From positions 124,001-188,000 of the forward strand of contig JBCBHO010000005.1 of the NCBI GenBank assembly GCA_038525525.1: a stretch of DNA of 64,000 nt, in the 5' to 3' direction. This DNA comes from Shimia_B sp038525525. Lineage in GTDB: Bacteria > Pseudomonadota > Alphaproteobacteria > Rhodobacterales > Rhodobacteraceae. Below are positions 50,844-59,386 of the stretch, one piece after another; within the stretch, counting starts at the first letter, position 1; every line of letters begins with the position of its first letter. The notes under the pieces were generated by a model. The model had not been told where the DNA came from and ran no database searches. It was given only the letters and a program-made list of their open reading frames with translations. Both the position numbers and the translations under genes were made by a program.

Positions 50844-51926
50844 TCAAAACAGGCTGAGCTGATCTCCCGGACGCTCGGGGACACAAAAGAGATCCGTGCG
50901 CAGCGGCGGCATCTCTTCCGCGAGGCCGAGACGCTTGATCGCGAGCTTGTATCTCTGAGCGAGCATCTGGGCATAAAGCCCCTCCCCGCGCAGGCGCTTG
51001 TGCCACTGGGCATCGTAATCCTTGCCGCCATGGGCCTCGCGCACGCGCGCCATCACCTTGGACGCCTTGTTCGGGACCTCGCGCGCGAGCCAGTCGCGAA
51101 AGAGCCCCGCCACCTCGTAGGGCAGCCGGATCATCACCCAGCTCGCTGCACGGGCCCCGGCCTCTTGCCCCGCCTCAAGGATGCTCTCGAGCTCGTGGTC
51201 GGTGAGCCCGGGGATCATGGGCGAGGCGCAGACGCGCACCGGCACTCCGGCCGCCGAGAGCCGCTCGATGGCCTTGAGCCGACGCACCGGGCCCGGCACC
51301 CGCGGCTCCATCTGGCGCGCGAGCCTGGCGTCAAGCGTCGTCACCGAGACGCCCACGCTCACGAGGCCTTCGCCCGCGAGCTTTTCGAGGAGGTCGATGT
51401 CGCGCTCGATGATCGCGCCCTTGGTCGTGATCATCACCGGGTGGCGAAACTCCCAAAGCACCTCGAGACAGCGGCGCATGACCCCCTCCCGAAGCTCCGC
51501 GGGCTGGTAGGGATCGGTGTTCGTCCCGATGGCAATCGTCGCGGGCCGGTAGCGCGGCGCGGAGAGCTCCTTGGCCAAGAGATCCGGCGCGGCGGGTTTC
51601 ACGCTCAGCTTCGTCTCGAAATCGAGCCCCGGCGAGAGGTCGAGGAAGGCGTGGCTCGGCCGGGCGAAGCAGTAGATGCAACCGTGCTCGCACCCGCGAT
51701 AGGGATTGATGGAGCGGTCGAAGCGGACATCGGGCGAGGTGTTGCGCGTGATGATCTTCCGCGCTGCCTCGCGCCGCATCTCCGTGCGGAGCACAGGCCC
51801 CTCCTCGAACCCCCAGCCATCATCGGCGGCGTGGGCCTCCTGCGACTGGAAGCGGCCGGCCGGGTTGCTCCCTGCCCCGCGGCCCACGGCGCGGCCCAAA
51901 CGATCCTGAGAACGGCGAGTCTGCAT
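50844..51926 (-). CDS. PA0069-family radical-SAM protein (SplB-like)
   Basis: 360-aa radical-SAM enzyme with the [4Fe-4S] motif CEHGCIYC in NPYRGCEHGCIYCFARPSHA, followed by IAIGTNTDPYQPAELR and PVMITTKGAIIERDIDLL. The C-terminal region includes RVCASPMIPGLTDHELESIL. The family is annotated as SplB/DNA-repair-photolyase-related, but its reaction is unknown. The ATG at 51924-51926 (MQTRRSQDRLGRAVGRG) is chosen over an upstream ATG at 51959. A LexA-like direct repeat lies 13 bases upstream, consistent with DNA-damage control. Confidence 0.85.
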   Translation of the reverse strand: MQTRRSQDRLGRAVGRGAGSNPAGRFQSQEAHAADDGWGFEEGPVLRTEMRREAARKIITRNTSPDVRFDRSINPYRGCEHGCIYCFARPSHAFLDLSPGLDFETKLSVKPAAPDLLAKELSAPRYRPATIAIGTNTDPYQPAELREGVMRRCLEVLWEFRHPVMITTKGAIIERDIDLLEKLAGEGLVSVGVSVTTLDARLARQMEPRVPGPVRRLKAIERLSAAGVPVRVCASPMIPGLTDHELESILEAGQEAGARAASWVMIRLPYEVAGLFRDWLAREVPNKASKVMARVREAHGGKDYDAQWHKRLRGEGLYAQMLAQRYKLAIKRLGLAEEMPPLRTDLFCVPERPGDQLSLF

Positions 51927-51938
51927 CCCGAAAGGATA

Positions 51939-51953
51939 GAACATTATAGGAAC
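51939..51953 (-). promoter_or_regulatory. LexA (SOS) box candidate overlapping a -10 element
   Basis: GAAC-ATTATAG-GAAC on the plus strand (GTTC-CTATAAT-GTTC on the minus strand) matches the alphaproteobacterial LexA motif GTTC-N7-GTTC exactly. The spacer contains TATAAT in the direction of the radical-SAM gene (51943-51948), placing the operator over a likely -10 box. Such matches arise by chance about once per 65 kb per strand at equal base frequencies, so position rather than motif alone carries the argument. Confidence 0.55.
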
Positions 51954-51956
51954 ATG

Positions 51957-51987
51957 CAAAAGCGCTCATGTTGATATGGCGCTTTTG
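51957..51987. promoter_or_regulatory. CAAAAGCGC-N13-GCGCTTTTG inverted repeat in the divergent region
   Basis: Perfect 9-bp inverted repeat (51957-51965 and 51979-51987) between the radical-SAM gene (minus) and the B12-binding protein gene (plus), 112 bases before the latter. The T4 tail on either strand makes it also look like a small bidirectional terminator, but neither flanking gene ends here. An operator or a leader hairpin is more likely. Confidence 0.45.
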
Positions 51988-52099
51988 GGTGCGTCGCGCA
52001 GCGCCCCGTGCTTGTCGCTATTGTGTCAGAATACAATATGACCGGAGATCATACAGGATCAAAGACTTGCTGTGATGCCATTGGGAAGGTGCGCGTGCC

Positions 52100-52804
52100 A
52101 TGTCGGATGAAGAAGACGATATCATCCTCGCCGAGCTCGACGATGAAGAGCTTGTCGCGCAGATGTTCGATGACCTCTACGACGGTCTCAAGGAAGAGAT
52201 CGAGGAGGGCGTCAACATCCTCCTCGAACGCGGCTGGGCGCCCTACCGGATCCTGACAGAGGCGCTCGTGGGCGGCATGACGATCGTGGGCAATGACTTC
52301 CGCGATGGCATCCTCTTCGTGCCCGAGGTGCTGCTCGCGGCCAATGCCATGAAGGGCGGCATGGCCATCCTGAAGCCGCTTCTCGCCGAGACCGGCGCGC
52401 CCCGCGTGGGCAAGATGGTGATCGGCACCGTGAAGGGCGACATCCATGACATCGGCAAGAACCTCGTCTCCATGATGATGGAGGGCGCGGGCTTCGAGGT
52501 GGTGGATCTCGGCATCAACAACGCGGTCGAGAAGTACATGGACGCGCTGAAGGAAGAAGAGCCCGATATCCTCGGCATGTCCGCGCTCCTGACGACGACG
52601 ATGCCCTACATGAAGGTCGTGATCGACACGATGGTCGAGACCGGCGTGCGCGATGATTACATCGTGCTCGTGGGCGGCGCGCCCCTCAACGAGGAATTCG
52701 GCAAGGCCATCGGGGCGGATGCCTATTGCCGCGACGCCGCCGTGGCGGTGGAGACGGCCAAGGAATTCGTCGCGCGCAAGCACAACCAGATGGCGGCGAG
52801 CTGA
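52100..52804 (+). CDS. B12-binding corrinoid protein (MtbC/MetH-module type)
   Basis: 234-aa protein with a helical cap (MFDDLYDGLKEEIEEGVNIL, RGWAPYRILTEALVGGMTIV) and a cobalamin-binding Rossmann domain. The cobalt-ligand motif D-x-H-x-x-G is in VIGTVKGDIHDIGKNLVSMM; VDLGINNAVEKYMDALKEE and YIVLVGGAPLNEEFGKAIGA follow. In Rhodobacterales a stand-alone protein of this type serves as the B12 module of a methionine synthase split over several genes, or of methylamine-type methyltransferases. The stand-alone bmt gene in this window is its likely partner. The start at 52100 is the first ATG of the domain. Confidence 0.87.
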   Translation: MSDEEDDIILAELDDEELVAQMFDDLYDGLKEEIEEGVNILLERGWAPYRILTEALVGGMTIVGNDFRDGILFVPEVLLAANAMKGGMAILKPLLAETGAPRVGKMVIGTVKGDIHDIGKNLVSMMMEGAGFEVVDLGINNAVEKYMDALKEEEPDILGMSALLTTTMPYMKVVIDTMVETGVRDDYIVLVGGAPLNEEFGKAIGADAYCRDAAVAVETAKEFVARKHNQMAAS

Positions 52805-52875
52805 GCGCCTCGGACTTGGCAAAGGCCCGATGCTCGTCTTAGCCTTCACGCATTTCATTGCGTGGGGTCTTTTTC

Positions 52876-54390
52876 ATGTCATCGAATTCCGAACCTGACG
52901 ACAAGCACCTCAAATTGACCTGGCCTGCGTCCCCGCAAGACGCCTTTGACCGGGAACTAAGCAAGAAAGAATGGGCGCAATACGCGCTCCATACGCTGCA
53001 CAAGAACATCGCGCGACCGGACCGCAACTCGTTCGCCGGTATGTTCCGAAGCATCAACGTCCTGATCATCGTGGCGCTCTTTCCGCTCGTCACAGCGATT
53101 GGTGCCAGCTTTCTCGCGCCGGATAGCACGCTGCCGGTGCTGAGCGAGGCGCAGCAACTGGCGCTCGGAGACACGAAAGACACCGACCTCATCGCGGCGA
53201 ATGCCATTCTCGCGAAAGCCAACGAACCGCTGGTTGCGTATCGCGGCATCCTTCTCTTGATCGGCGCCTATATCGTCCTTGCGTTCTATCTCGGGTCCGC
53301 CTTGCCCGCGCAATGGCAGCTCAGCCTCCGCTATTGGCGGGGCTGCGTCGGGCACGGGGATGACAAGCCCAAGAACCTGCCAATTCATGCCTTTGTCTAT
53401 GCCGGTCTGATCATCGCGAGCGCGGTCTATCTGGCGCAGAGCCTCATGGATCTTCCGGGGCCCCTCGAAAGCGCAGTGGAGCCCATGGCCCTCGCCGCCG
53501 TCGGCCTCGCCACCATCGTGTCGATGACCCTCGCCTTCGTGACGCTCTTCGCGTCCCATGTCGTGGGAACCAACTATCCCGGCGTCCGGAAATCCGAAGA
53601 AATCGCGCAAGTCATGGTCGACGCGCGCCACCAGATCGGCGCGTCGAGCTTTAGCGAGGTCGTATCTCTCGCGCTCCGCCCCACGGAAGAGCCCGACGAG
53701 GAGAAAGAGAGCGAGGAGGCCACCATCATGGCTGAGCTGCCCTCCCCCATCATACCGAAGGTTCCGGTCCTCGATGAACCGCGTCTCAACATCGATTCCG
53801 AACTCATGCCGAGCGACGCGCAACAGACAATCAATGATCTGTGTCTCGTGCTCGCCGTCGCGCTATGCCTTGCGATCGCGGTCCTTTCATTCGCGGGATC
53901 GGCGCTGGTGAGCACCGTTTCCGCGCCCGAGGCCTATACCACGGCGCTGCAAGGCGCGCTCGACGCGTGGGTCATCTTTGTTGGGCTCGGCGCCTCCTGC
54001 ACGCTCGCGGTGGCCTATGCCTTTCCCGTCCTGCGCCTCATGCGTTTTGCCTATGTGGAAACCGAAGGCCTCATTGAAAAGAAAGCTGCCCCAAAGCCAG
54101 CAGCGAAGGAATGGGAAGTGAAGGGCTCTGCCGGTTTGAGCGGCATCAATCTCACCGCCACCGAAATCCTGCCCGCCGGGAAACCCGCGCCGTGGAGCGC
54201 TTTCAAAGACATTCAGCACGCTCGCCGCGTCGGGATCGCCGAGAAAAAGATGCTCTATATCATCAAGGCTGCCGATATCGGCGGGGCGTTCCACACGCTC
54301 ACGGCGAACACTCTCAAAACCCAGATCAAGAGCCTCGTCGCGGTCATTGCGCCTGCAGCGGCGGGCACCTTCCTGTCGCTCTTGGGCTAG
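52876..54390 (+). CDS. Unknown 504-aa membrane protein
   Basis: The family is not recognised. From ATG at 52876 it has a soluble N-terminus with FDRELSKKEWAQYALHTLHK. Probable membrane segments are INVLIIVALFPLVTAIGASF, GILLLIGAYIVLAFYLGSAL, FVYAGLIIASAVYLAQSL, AVGLATIVSMTLAFVTLFAS, LVLAVALCLAIAVLSFAGSA and AWVIFVGLGASCTLAVAYAF. A charged loop (EEPDEEKESEEATIMAELPS) follows the fourth. Wording and codon use look natural. It lies between the B12-binding protein and DUF1638 genes, which I would expect to be adjacent. The C-terminus (residues ~400-504) is soluble with a final hydrophobic stretch. Confidence 0.65.
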   Translation: MSSNSEPDDKHLKLTWPASPQDAFDRELSKKEWAQYALHTLHKNIARPDRNSFAGMFRSINVLIIVALFPLVTAIGASFLAPDSTLPVLSEAQQLALGDTKDTDLIAANAILAKANEPLVAYRGILLLIGAYIVLAFYLGSALPAQWQLSLRYWRGCVGHGDDKPKNLPIHAFVYAGLIIASAVYLAQSLMDLPGPLESAVEPMALAAVGLATIVSMTLAFVTLFASHVVGTNYPGVRKSEEIAQVMVDARHQIGASSFSEVVSLALRPTEEPDEEKESEEATIMAELPSPIIPKVPVLDEPRLNIDSELMPSDAQQTINDLCLVLAVALCLAIAVLSFAGSALVSTVSAPEAYTTALQGALDAWVIFVGLGASCTLAVAYAFPVLRLMRFAYVETEGLIEKKAAPKPAAKEWEVKGSAGLSGINLTATEILPAGKPAPWSAFKDIQHARRVGIAEKKMLYIIKAADIGGAFHTLTANTLKTQIKSLVAVIAPAAAGTFLSLLG

Positions 54391-54422
54391 GCGGGAGGCA
54401 CGCGAAAGCCTAGGTTGCGGCC

Positions 54423-55007
54423 ATGACTGAAAAGGTCCTCATCCTCGCCTGCGGGGCGCTGGCGCGGGAGATCCTCGCGCTGATGGAGCTCAATGGCTGG
54501 GACCACATGGAGCTGCATTGCCTGCCCGCGCAGCTCCATCTTCATCCGGAGAAGATCACCGACGCCGTGGCGGAGGCCGTCGAGGCGCGCCGCGCGCAGT
54601 ACGCGCGCATCTTCGTGGCCTATGCCGATTGCGGGACGGGCGGGCTCCTCGAGGCCAAGTGCAAGGCCCTCGGCGTGGAGATGATCGCGGGGCCCCACTG
54701 CTACAGTTTCTTTGAGGGCAACGAAGGCTTCGCCGCGAAGGCGGAGGAGGAGATGACCACCTTCTACCTCACAGATTTCCTCGTGAAGCAGTTCGATGCC
54801 TTCGTCTGGAAGCCCATGGGGCTGGATCGTCACCCCGAGCTCCTGCCGATGTATTTCGGGCACTACGAGAAGCTCGTCTACCAGGCGCAGACGGATGATG
54901 CCGCGCTGACCCAGAAGGCCGCGGATGCGGCGGCGCGGCTCGGGCTTTCCTTCGAGCGCCGCTTCACCGGCTATGGCGATCTGGCCACGGCGCTGGCGCG
55001 CGCCTGA
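54423..55007 (+). CDS. DUF1638 protein
   Basis: 194-aa cytoplasmic protein: EKVLILACGALAREILALME, ELHCLPAQLHLHPEKITDAV, YARIFVAYADCGTGGLLEAK and IAGPHCYSFFEGNEGFAAKA. The Cys/His content suggests a metal site but none is proven. DUF1638 genes commonly sit next to corrinoid proteins and methyltransferases in one-carbon gene sets, which fits the B12-binding protein gene 1.6 kb upstream. Function unknown. Confidence 0.82.
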   Translation: MTEKVLILACGALAREILALMELNGWDHMELHCLPAQLHLHPEKITDAVAEAVEARRAQYARIFVAYADCGTGGLLEAKCKALGVEMIAGPHCYSFFEGNEGFAAKAEEEMTTFYLTDFLVKQFDAFVWKPMGLDRHPELLPMYFGHYEKLVYQAQTDDAALTQKAADAAARLGLSFERRFTGYGDLATALARA

Positions 55008-55048
55008 GCGCGCCTTGCCCCCCTTCCCGCCCCGCGCTAGCACGGGGC

Positions 55049-55828
55049 ATGCGCATTCTCCTGACAAATGATGACGGCATCAACGCCCCCGGGCTCAAGG
55101 TGCTCGAGGCGATCGCCGCCGAGCTGACAGAGCCCGAGAACGTGTGGGTCGTGGCACCGGCCTTTGAGCAATCGGGCGTCGCGCATTGCATCAGCTACAC
55201 GCGCCCCCTGATGGTGGCGGAATACGAGCCGCGGCGGTTTGCCGTGGAGGGCTCACCGGCGGATTGCGTCATCGCGGGCATCCATGAGGCCATGGACGGG
55301 CGGCCCGATCTCGTCCTCTCGGGGGTCAACCGCGGCAACAACTCGGCGGAGAACGCGATGTATTCCGGCACGCTGGGCGCGGCGCTCGAGGGCGCGCTCC
55401 AGGGCATCCCCGCCATCGGCCTCTCGCAGTATTACGGCCCCGCCAATGCCGGCGCCGATGACCCGTTCGAGGCGGCCGCGCGTTTCGGCGCGGATGTGAT
55501 CCGCAAGCTTCTCGCCACGGGCTTTGACAGCGAGGGCGAATACGGCCTCTTCTACAACGTCAACTTCCCCCCGGTCCCGGCGGCCGACGTGGCCGGCACC
55601 CGCGTGGTGCGCCAAGGCGCGCGGGAGGGCGTGCATTTCTCGGCGGAGGCCTCCACCGCGCCCAACGGGCGGCGCTTTCTCTGGATCAAGGGCGGTAACC
55701 AGCATGTTCCGGTGGCCGCGGAGACGGATGCGGGCGTGAACCTCGCGGGCTACATCTCGGTGACGCCCATGCGGGCAGATCTCACGGCGCATGACGCCCT
55801 CGCGCGGGTTGCGGAGGTCTTCGACTGA
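55049..55828 (+). CDS. surE: 5'-nucleotidase SurE
   Basis: 259-aa metal-dependent nucleotidase/exopolyphosphatase. The N-terminal metal site is RILLTNDDGINAPGLKVLEA (paired Asp). Further motifs are VVAPAFEQSGVAHCISYTRP, FAVEGSPADCVIAGIHEAMD and LVLSGVNRGNNSAENAMYSG with the Asn metal ligand. The C-terminus is VNLAGYISVTPMRADLTAH. It is followed one base later by pcm, the classical surE-pcm order linked to stationary-phase survival. Confidence 0.95.
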   Translation: MRILLTNDDGINAPGLKVLEAIAAELTEPENVWVVAPAFEQSGVAHCISYTRPLMVAEYEPRRFAVEGSPADCVIAGIHEAMDGRPDLVLSGVNRGNNSAENAMYSGTLGAALEGALQGIPAIGLSQYYGPANAGADDPFEAAARFGADVIRKLLATGFDSEGEYGLFYNVNFPPVPAADVAGTRVVRQGAREGVHFSAEASTAPNGRRFLWIKGGNQHVPVAAETDAGVNLAGYISVTPMRADLTAHDALARVAEVFD

Positions 55829-55829
55829 G

Positions 55830-56474
55830 ATGGACGCCCTCGCCGAGCGCAAGATGCAGTTCCTGTTCCAGCTCCGCTCGAAGGGCGTGACCGACAAGTC
55901 CGTGCTCGAGGCCATGGAGAAGATCGACCGCGGCGCCTTCGTCACGGGGCTTTTCGCGGGACGCGCCTACGAGGACACGCCGCTCCCGATCGCCTGCGGC
56001 CAGACGATCTCCCAGCCCTCCGTGGTGGGGCTCATGACGCAGGCATTGAGGGTCGAGCCACGCTCGAAGGTTCTCGAAGTGGGCACCGGCTCGGGCTACC
56101 AGGCCGCCATCCTCGCCGTGCTGGCGCGGCGCGTCTACACCGCCGACCGTCACCGGCCACTTGTCCATGCGGCGCGCAAGGTCTTCGAGGAGCTTGGCCT
56201 GACGAACATCATCGCCATGACGGCCGATGCCAGCCACGGCGTCGCCGAACAGGCACCGTTTGACCGCATTATCGTGACCGCCGCCGCCGAGGATCCGCCG
56301 GGGCCGCTCTTGGCGCAACTCAAGATTGGCGGTATCATGGTGGTGCCGGTGGGCCAGTCCGACACCGTCCAAAGCCTGATCCGCGTGACCCGCACGGAGA
56401 CCGGTTTTGACTATGACGAACTCAGGCCCGTTCGGTTCGTGCCCCTCCTCGAGGGGCTCGGCGAGAACGAGTGA
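55830..56474 (+). CDS. pcm: Protein-L-isoaspartate O-methyltransferase
   Basis: 214-aa SAM-dependent enzyme that repairs isoaspartyl residues. The ATG at 55830 overlaps the sequence just after the surE stop (TGAGATG). Motifs are LPIACGQTISQPSVVGLMTQ, the SAM loop SKVLEVGTGSGYQAAILAVL, and FDRIIVTAAAEDPPGPLLAQ, then GGIMVVPVGQSDTVQSLIRV. Lengths and order are standard. It is coupled to surE. Confidence 0.94.
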   Translation: MDALAERKMQFLFQLRSKGVTDKSVLEAMEKIDRGAFVTGLFAGRAYEDTPLPIACGQTISQPSVVGLMTQALRVEPRSKVLEVGTGSGYQAAILAVLARRVYTADRHRPLVHAARKVFEELGLTNIIAMTADASHGVAEQAPFDRIIVTAAAEDPPGPLLAQLKIGGIMVVPVGQSDTVQSLIRVTRTETGFDYDELRPVRFVPLLEGLGENE

Positions 56475-56528
56475 TGCAAGTGGACGACCCCGGACAAACC
56501 GGGGCGTATCCCGAACGAGGTTGAGAGC

Positions 56529-57650
56529 ATGGTGGCACATCCGCTGAGAGTGTTTCTTCTGGGCGCGGGGCTTCTGGCCGTCGCGGCCTGCGATGATTTC
56601 GATCTGCGCGACAACGTGGGAGGCTTCGACACCTCGAACGCCGCCCTTGGCGCGACCGCGCCGCGACCGGAGCCGGACGCCCGCGGTGTGATCTCCTATC
56701 CCGGATACCAGGTCGCCGTGGCCCGGCGCGGCGACACGGTCGCGACCATCGCGTCACGGGTGGGCACGGATGCCGCCGCCCTTGCCCGGTTCAACGGGAT
56801 CGGCGAGACGGTGGGCTTGCGCCCGGGCGAAATTCTCGCGCTGCCCGAACGCGTGCCGGGCGAGACCGTCGATATCGCGGGCCTTGCGGGCGCTGCCATC
56901 GAGGCGTCTCCCGAGGATGCGGCGCGCGCGCCCGCAGCGGTGGAAACAGCCGAGCTCCCCGTCGGCCCCGAGCCCGTCCGCCACCGGGTCGAGCGCGGCG
57001 AGACGGCCTTCACCATCGCGCGGCTCTACAACGTCCCCGTGCGGAGCCTCGCGGAATGGAATGCGCTCGATGCGGACCTCACGGTGCGCACCGGCCAGTT
57101 TCTCCTGATCCCCACGGCGGCCAGCCCCCGGCAATCGAGCGCTGTGGCCGCGCCCGTCCCCGCCCCCGGCGCTGGCAGCGCGACGCCCACGCCACCGAGT
57201 TCCACGACACAGCTCCCCGCGGAAGACGAGACGCCGGAGGCGCAGGTCGCTGCCGCCCCTGCCCCGGCAGAGCCCGAGGTGGCCACGCCCGCAGATCGCA
57301 CGGAGTTTCTCACGCCAGTGACAGGCACCGTCATCCGCGGATACGCGCGCGGGCGCAACGAGGGCGTCGATTTCGGCACAGCACCTGGCGCTGCCGTGAA
57401 CGCCGCCGCTGACGGCACCGTGGCCGCCATCACGCGCGATACCAACGACGTCGCCATCATCGTCATCCGCCACGAGAACAATCTGCTCACCGTCTACACC
57501 CAGGTGGACGATCTGCGCATCGAGAAGGGGGACACCGTCCGCCGCGGGCAGCGCATCGCCTCCGTGCGCGCAGGCGATCCGACCTTTTTGCATTTCGAGG
57601 TACGCGACGGTCTCGAGAGCGTCGATCCCGCGACGTATCTGGACCTCTAG
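56529..57650 (+). CDS. NlpD-like LysM/M23 lipoprotein
   Basis: 373-aa envelope protein. The lipobox is in VFLLGAGLLAVAACDDFDLR with Cys 22 as lipidation site. Two LysM repeats follow: ISYPGYQVAVARRGDTVATI to FNGIGETVGLRPGEILALPE, and HRVERGETAFTIARLYNVPV to LRTGQFLLIPT-like sequence. An Ala/Pro-rich linker leads to a C-terminal M23 (LytM) domain: RTEFLTPVTGTVIRGYARGR, EGVDFGTAPGAAVNAAADGT and RAGDPTFLHFEVRDGLESVD. The catalytic zinc ligands are not all present (HENNL and LHFE occur, but the first His of H-x-G-x-D is replaced in EGVDFG), so it may activate amidases like NlpD. It lies next to surE-pcm, as nlpD does elsewhere. Confidence 0.87.
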   Translation: MVAHPLRVFLLGAGLLAVAACDDFDLRDNVGGFDTSNAALGATAPRPEPDARGVISYPGYQVAVARRGDTVATIASRVGTDAAALARFNGIGETVGLRPGEILALPERVPGETVDIAGLAGAAIEASPEDAARAPAAVETAELPVGPEPVRHRVERGETAFTIARLYNVPVRSLAEWNALDADLTVRTGQFLLIPTAASPRQSSAVAAPVPAPGAGSATPTPPSSTTQLPAEDETPEAQVAAAPAPAEPEVATPADRTEFLTPVTGTVIRGYARGRNEGVDFGTAPGAAVNAAADGTVAAITRDTNDVAIIVIRHENNLLTVYTQVDDLRIEKGDTVRRGQRIASVRAGDPTFLHFEVRDGLESVDPATYLDL

Positions 57651-57653
57651 GCG

Positions 57654-58496
57654 CTACCGGAGCGAGACGCCCCGCCGACCGGCCAGATCACTGAAGAATT
57701 GCCAGGCCACGCGGCCGGATCGGCTTCCCCGCGTCGCCTGCCACTCGATGGCCTTCGCGCGGAGCTCTTCTGGGTCGATCTCGATCCCGTGGGCCGCGCA
57801 ATAGCCCTCGATCATGGCGAGGTAGTCATCCTGGCTGCAGGCATGGAAGCCGAGCCAGAGGCCGAAGCGATCCGATAGCGAGACCTTTTCCTCCACCGCC
57901 TCCGACGGGTTGATGGCGCTCGAGCGCTCGTTCTCGATCATGTCGCGCGGCATCAGGTGGCGGCGATTGGACGTGGCATAGAGCACGACGTTCTCCGGCC
58001 TGCCCGCGATGCCGCCATCGAGGACGGCTTTCAGGCTCTTGTAATGCGCGTCGTCGTGGGAAAACGACAGGTCATCGCAGAAGAGGACAAAGCGGAACGG
58101 CGCCCCGCGCAAAAGCCCGAGCAGACGCCCGATGCTCGGCAGGTCCTCGCGCTGGATCTCCACGAGCTTGAGCGGGTGTCCCTCCTGCGCCACCGCGCCG
58201 TGCACGGCCTTCACGAGCGAGGATTTCCCCATGCCGCGCGCGCCCCAGAGAAGCGCATTGTTGGCGGCAAACCCAGCCGCGAACTGGCGTGTATTGGCGA
58301 GAAGCGTGTCACGGGCGCGATCGATCCCGAGAAGGAGCGCGAGGTCGATGCGGGCCACCGTCTCCACCGGCTCCACGCCATCGGGATCTGCATGCCAGAG
58401 GAAAGCCTGCGCCGCGCTCCAATCCGGCGCCTCCGCCGGCGGTGGAGACATGCGCTCCAGCGCCTCAGCGATCCGACCTAGCGCGTCGTCGTTCAC
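57654..58496 (-). CDS. DUF815 AAA+-like ATP-binding protein
   Basis: 280-aa P-loop ATPase of the DUF815 family. Walker A is NNALLWGARGMGKSSLVKAV, Walker B region FRFVLFCDDLSFSHDDAHYK, and sensor-type segment VVLYATSNRRHLMPRDMIEN. The C-terminal part SLSDRFGLWLGFHACSQDDY and TRGSRSGRVAWQFFSDLAGR is conserved in the family. It resembles DnaA/RuvB-like ATPases. Its GTG/ATG start overlaps the tatC stop by four bases, so it belongs to the tat operon, though its function is unknown. Confidence 0.85.
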   Translation of the reverse strand: MNDDALGRIAEALERMSPPPAEAPDWSAAQAFLWHADPDGVEPVETVARIDLALLLGIDRARDTLLANTRQFAAGFAANNALLWGARGMGKSSLVKAVHGAVAQEGHPLKLVEIQREDLPSIGRLLGLLRGAPFRFVLFCDDLSFSHDDAHYKSLKAVLDGGIAGRPENVVLYATSNRRHLMPRDMIENERSSAINPSEAVEEKVSLSDRFGLWLGFHACSQDDYLAMIEGYCAAHGIEIDPEELRAKAIEWQATRGSRSGRVAWQFFSDLAGRRGVSLR

Positions 58497-59386
58497 TTCT
58501 GCTCGTCTTCCTCGGCAAAGGCCCCTTCGCCGTGGATGTCCTCGTCCCAGAGGCCCTGCGCCTTGAGCTCCGCCTCGCGCTTGCGCTCGATGCGCCGCAC
58601 CAGCTGGATCGACACCTCGTAGAGCCCGTAGACGGCCACGAAGAGGATCACCTGGGTGATGATGTCAGGCGGCGTCACGATGCCTGCCAGCACGAGGATG
58701 GCCACGACGGCATACTTGCGCACCGCCGCGAGGCCCCGGGCGCTCACGAGGCCCGCCTTGCCCAGGAGGGTCAGGAGCACCGGCAGCTGGAAGCAGAGCC
58801 CGAAGGCCATGACGAATGTGATCGTTAGCGAGAGATACTCGGCCACCGAGCCCTGGAAGCTGATGCCTGCAGTGCCCCCTTCGACCTCCGTGCCCACGGC
58901 CTCGCCGGTGTCCGGGGCGATCTGCTGGAAGTTGAGGAAGAAATCGAACGCCAGCGGGATCACGATGTAGAAGGCGAAGGCCGCGCCGAGAAAGAACATG
59001 AAGGGCGAGGCCACGAGGAACGGCAGAAACGCGGATTTCTCGGAGCGGTAAAGCCCCGGCGCGACGAAGCGCCAGAGCTGGTAGGAAATCATGGGGAACG
59101 CGAGCGCGAAGCCACCGAGGATCGAGATGCGGATGGCCACGAAGAAGCCCTCCTGCAGCCGGATCAGGATGAGCCCGCATTCCTGCCCGCGCTCGGCGAG
59201 CGCCTGGCAGACCGGCGTCGTCAGGTAGTTGAAGATCGGGTTCCACACGGCAAAGCAGATGAAGATGCCGATCACGAAGGCGATGGCCGCGCGAATGAGC
59301 CGTGTCCGCAGCTCGGCGAGGTGCTCGATCAGTGGTGCGGCACTGTCTTCGATTTGATCATTCTGATCATTGTCGGTGGAGCTCAT
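58493..59386 (-). CDS. tatC: Twin-arginine translocase subunit TatC
   Basis: 297-aa membrane protein with six helices, the receptor for twin-arginine signal peptides. The N-terminal signature is PLIEHLAELRTRLIRAAIAF. Later landmarks are FALAFPMISYQLWRFVAPGL, YRSEKSAFLPFLVASPFMFF and FGLCFQLPVLLTLLGKAGLV, with YAVVAILVLAGIVTPPDIIT near the end. The acidic tail (HGEGAFAEEDEQK) is longer than in E. coli. The ATG overlaps the tatB stop (ATGA). Confidence 0.95.
   Translation of the reverse strand: MSSTDNDQNDQIEDSAAPLIEHLAELRTRLIRAAIAFVIGIFICFAVWNPIFNYLTTPVCQALAERGQECGLILIRLQEGFFVAIRISILGGFALAFPMISYQLWRFVAPGLYRSEKSAFLPFLVASPFMFFLGAAFAFYIVIPLAFDFFLNFQQIAPDTGEAVGTEVEGGTAGISFQGSVAEYLSLTITFVMAFGLCFQLPVLLTLLGKAGLVSARGLAAVRKYAVVAILVLAGIVTPPDIITQVILFVAVYGLYEVSIQLVRRIERKREAELKAQGLWDEDIHGEGAFAEEDEQK

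Noticed and set aside
48251..51031. 926-aa minus-strand frame opposite rne
   Set aside because: Leu/Arg-rich low-complexity shadow produced by the acidic and Ala-rich codons of rne.
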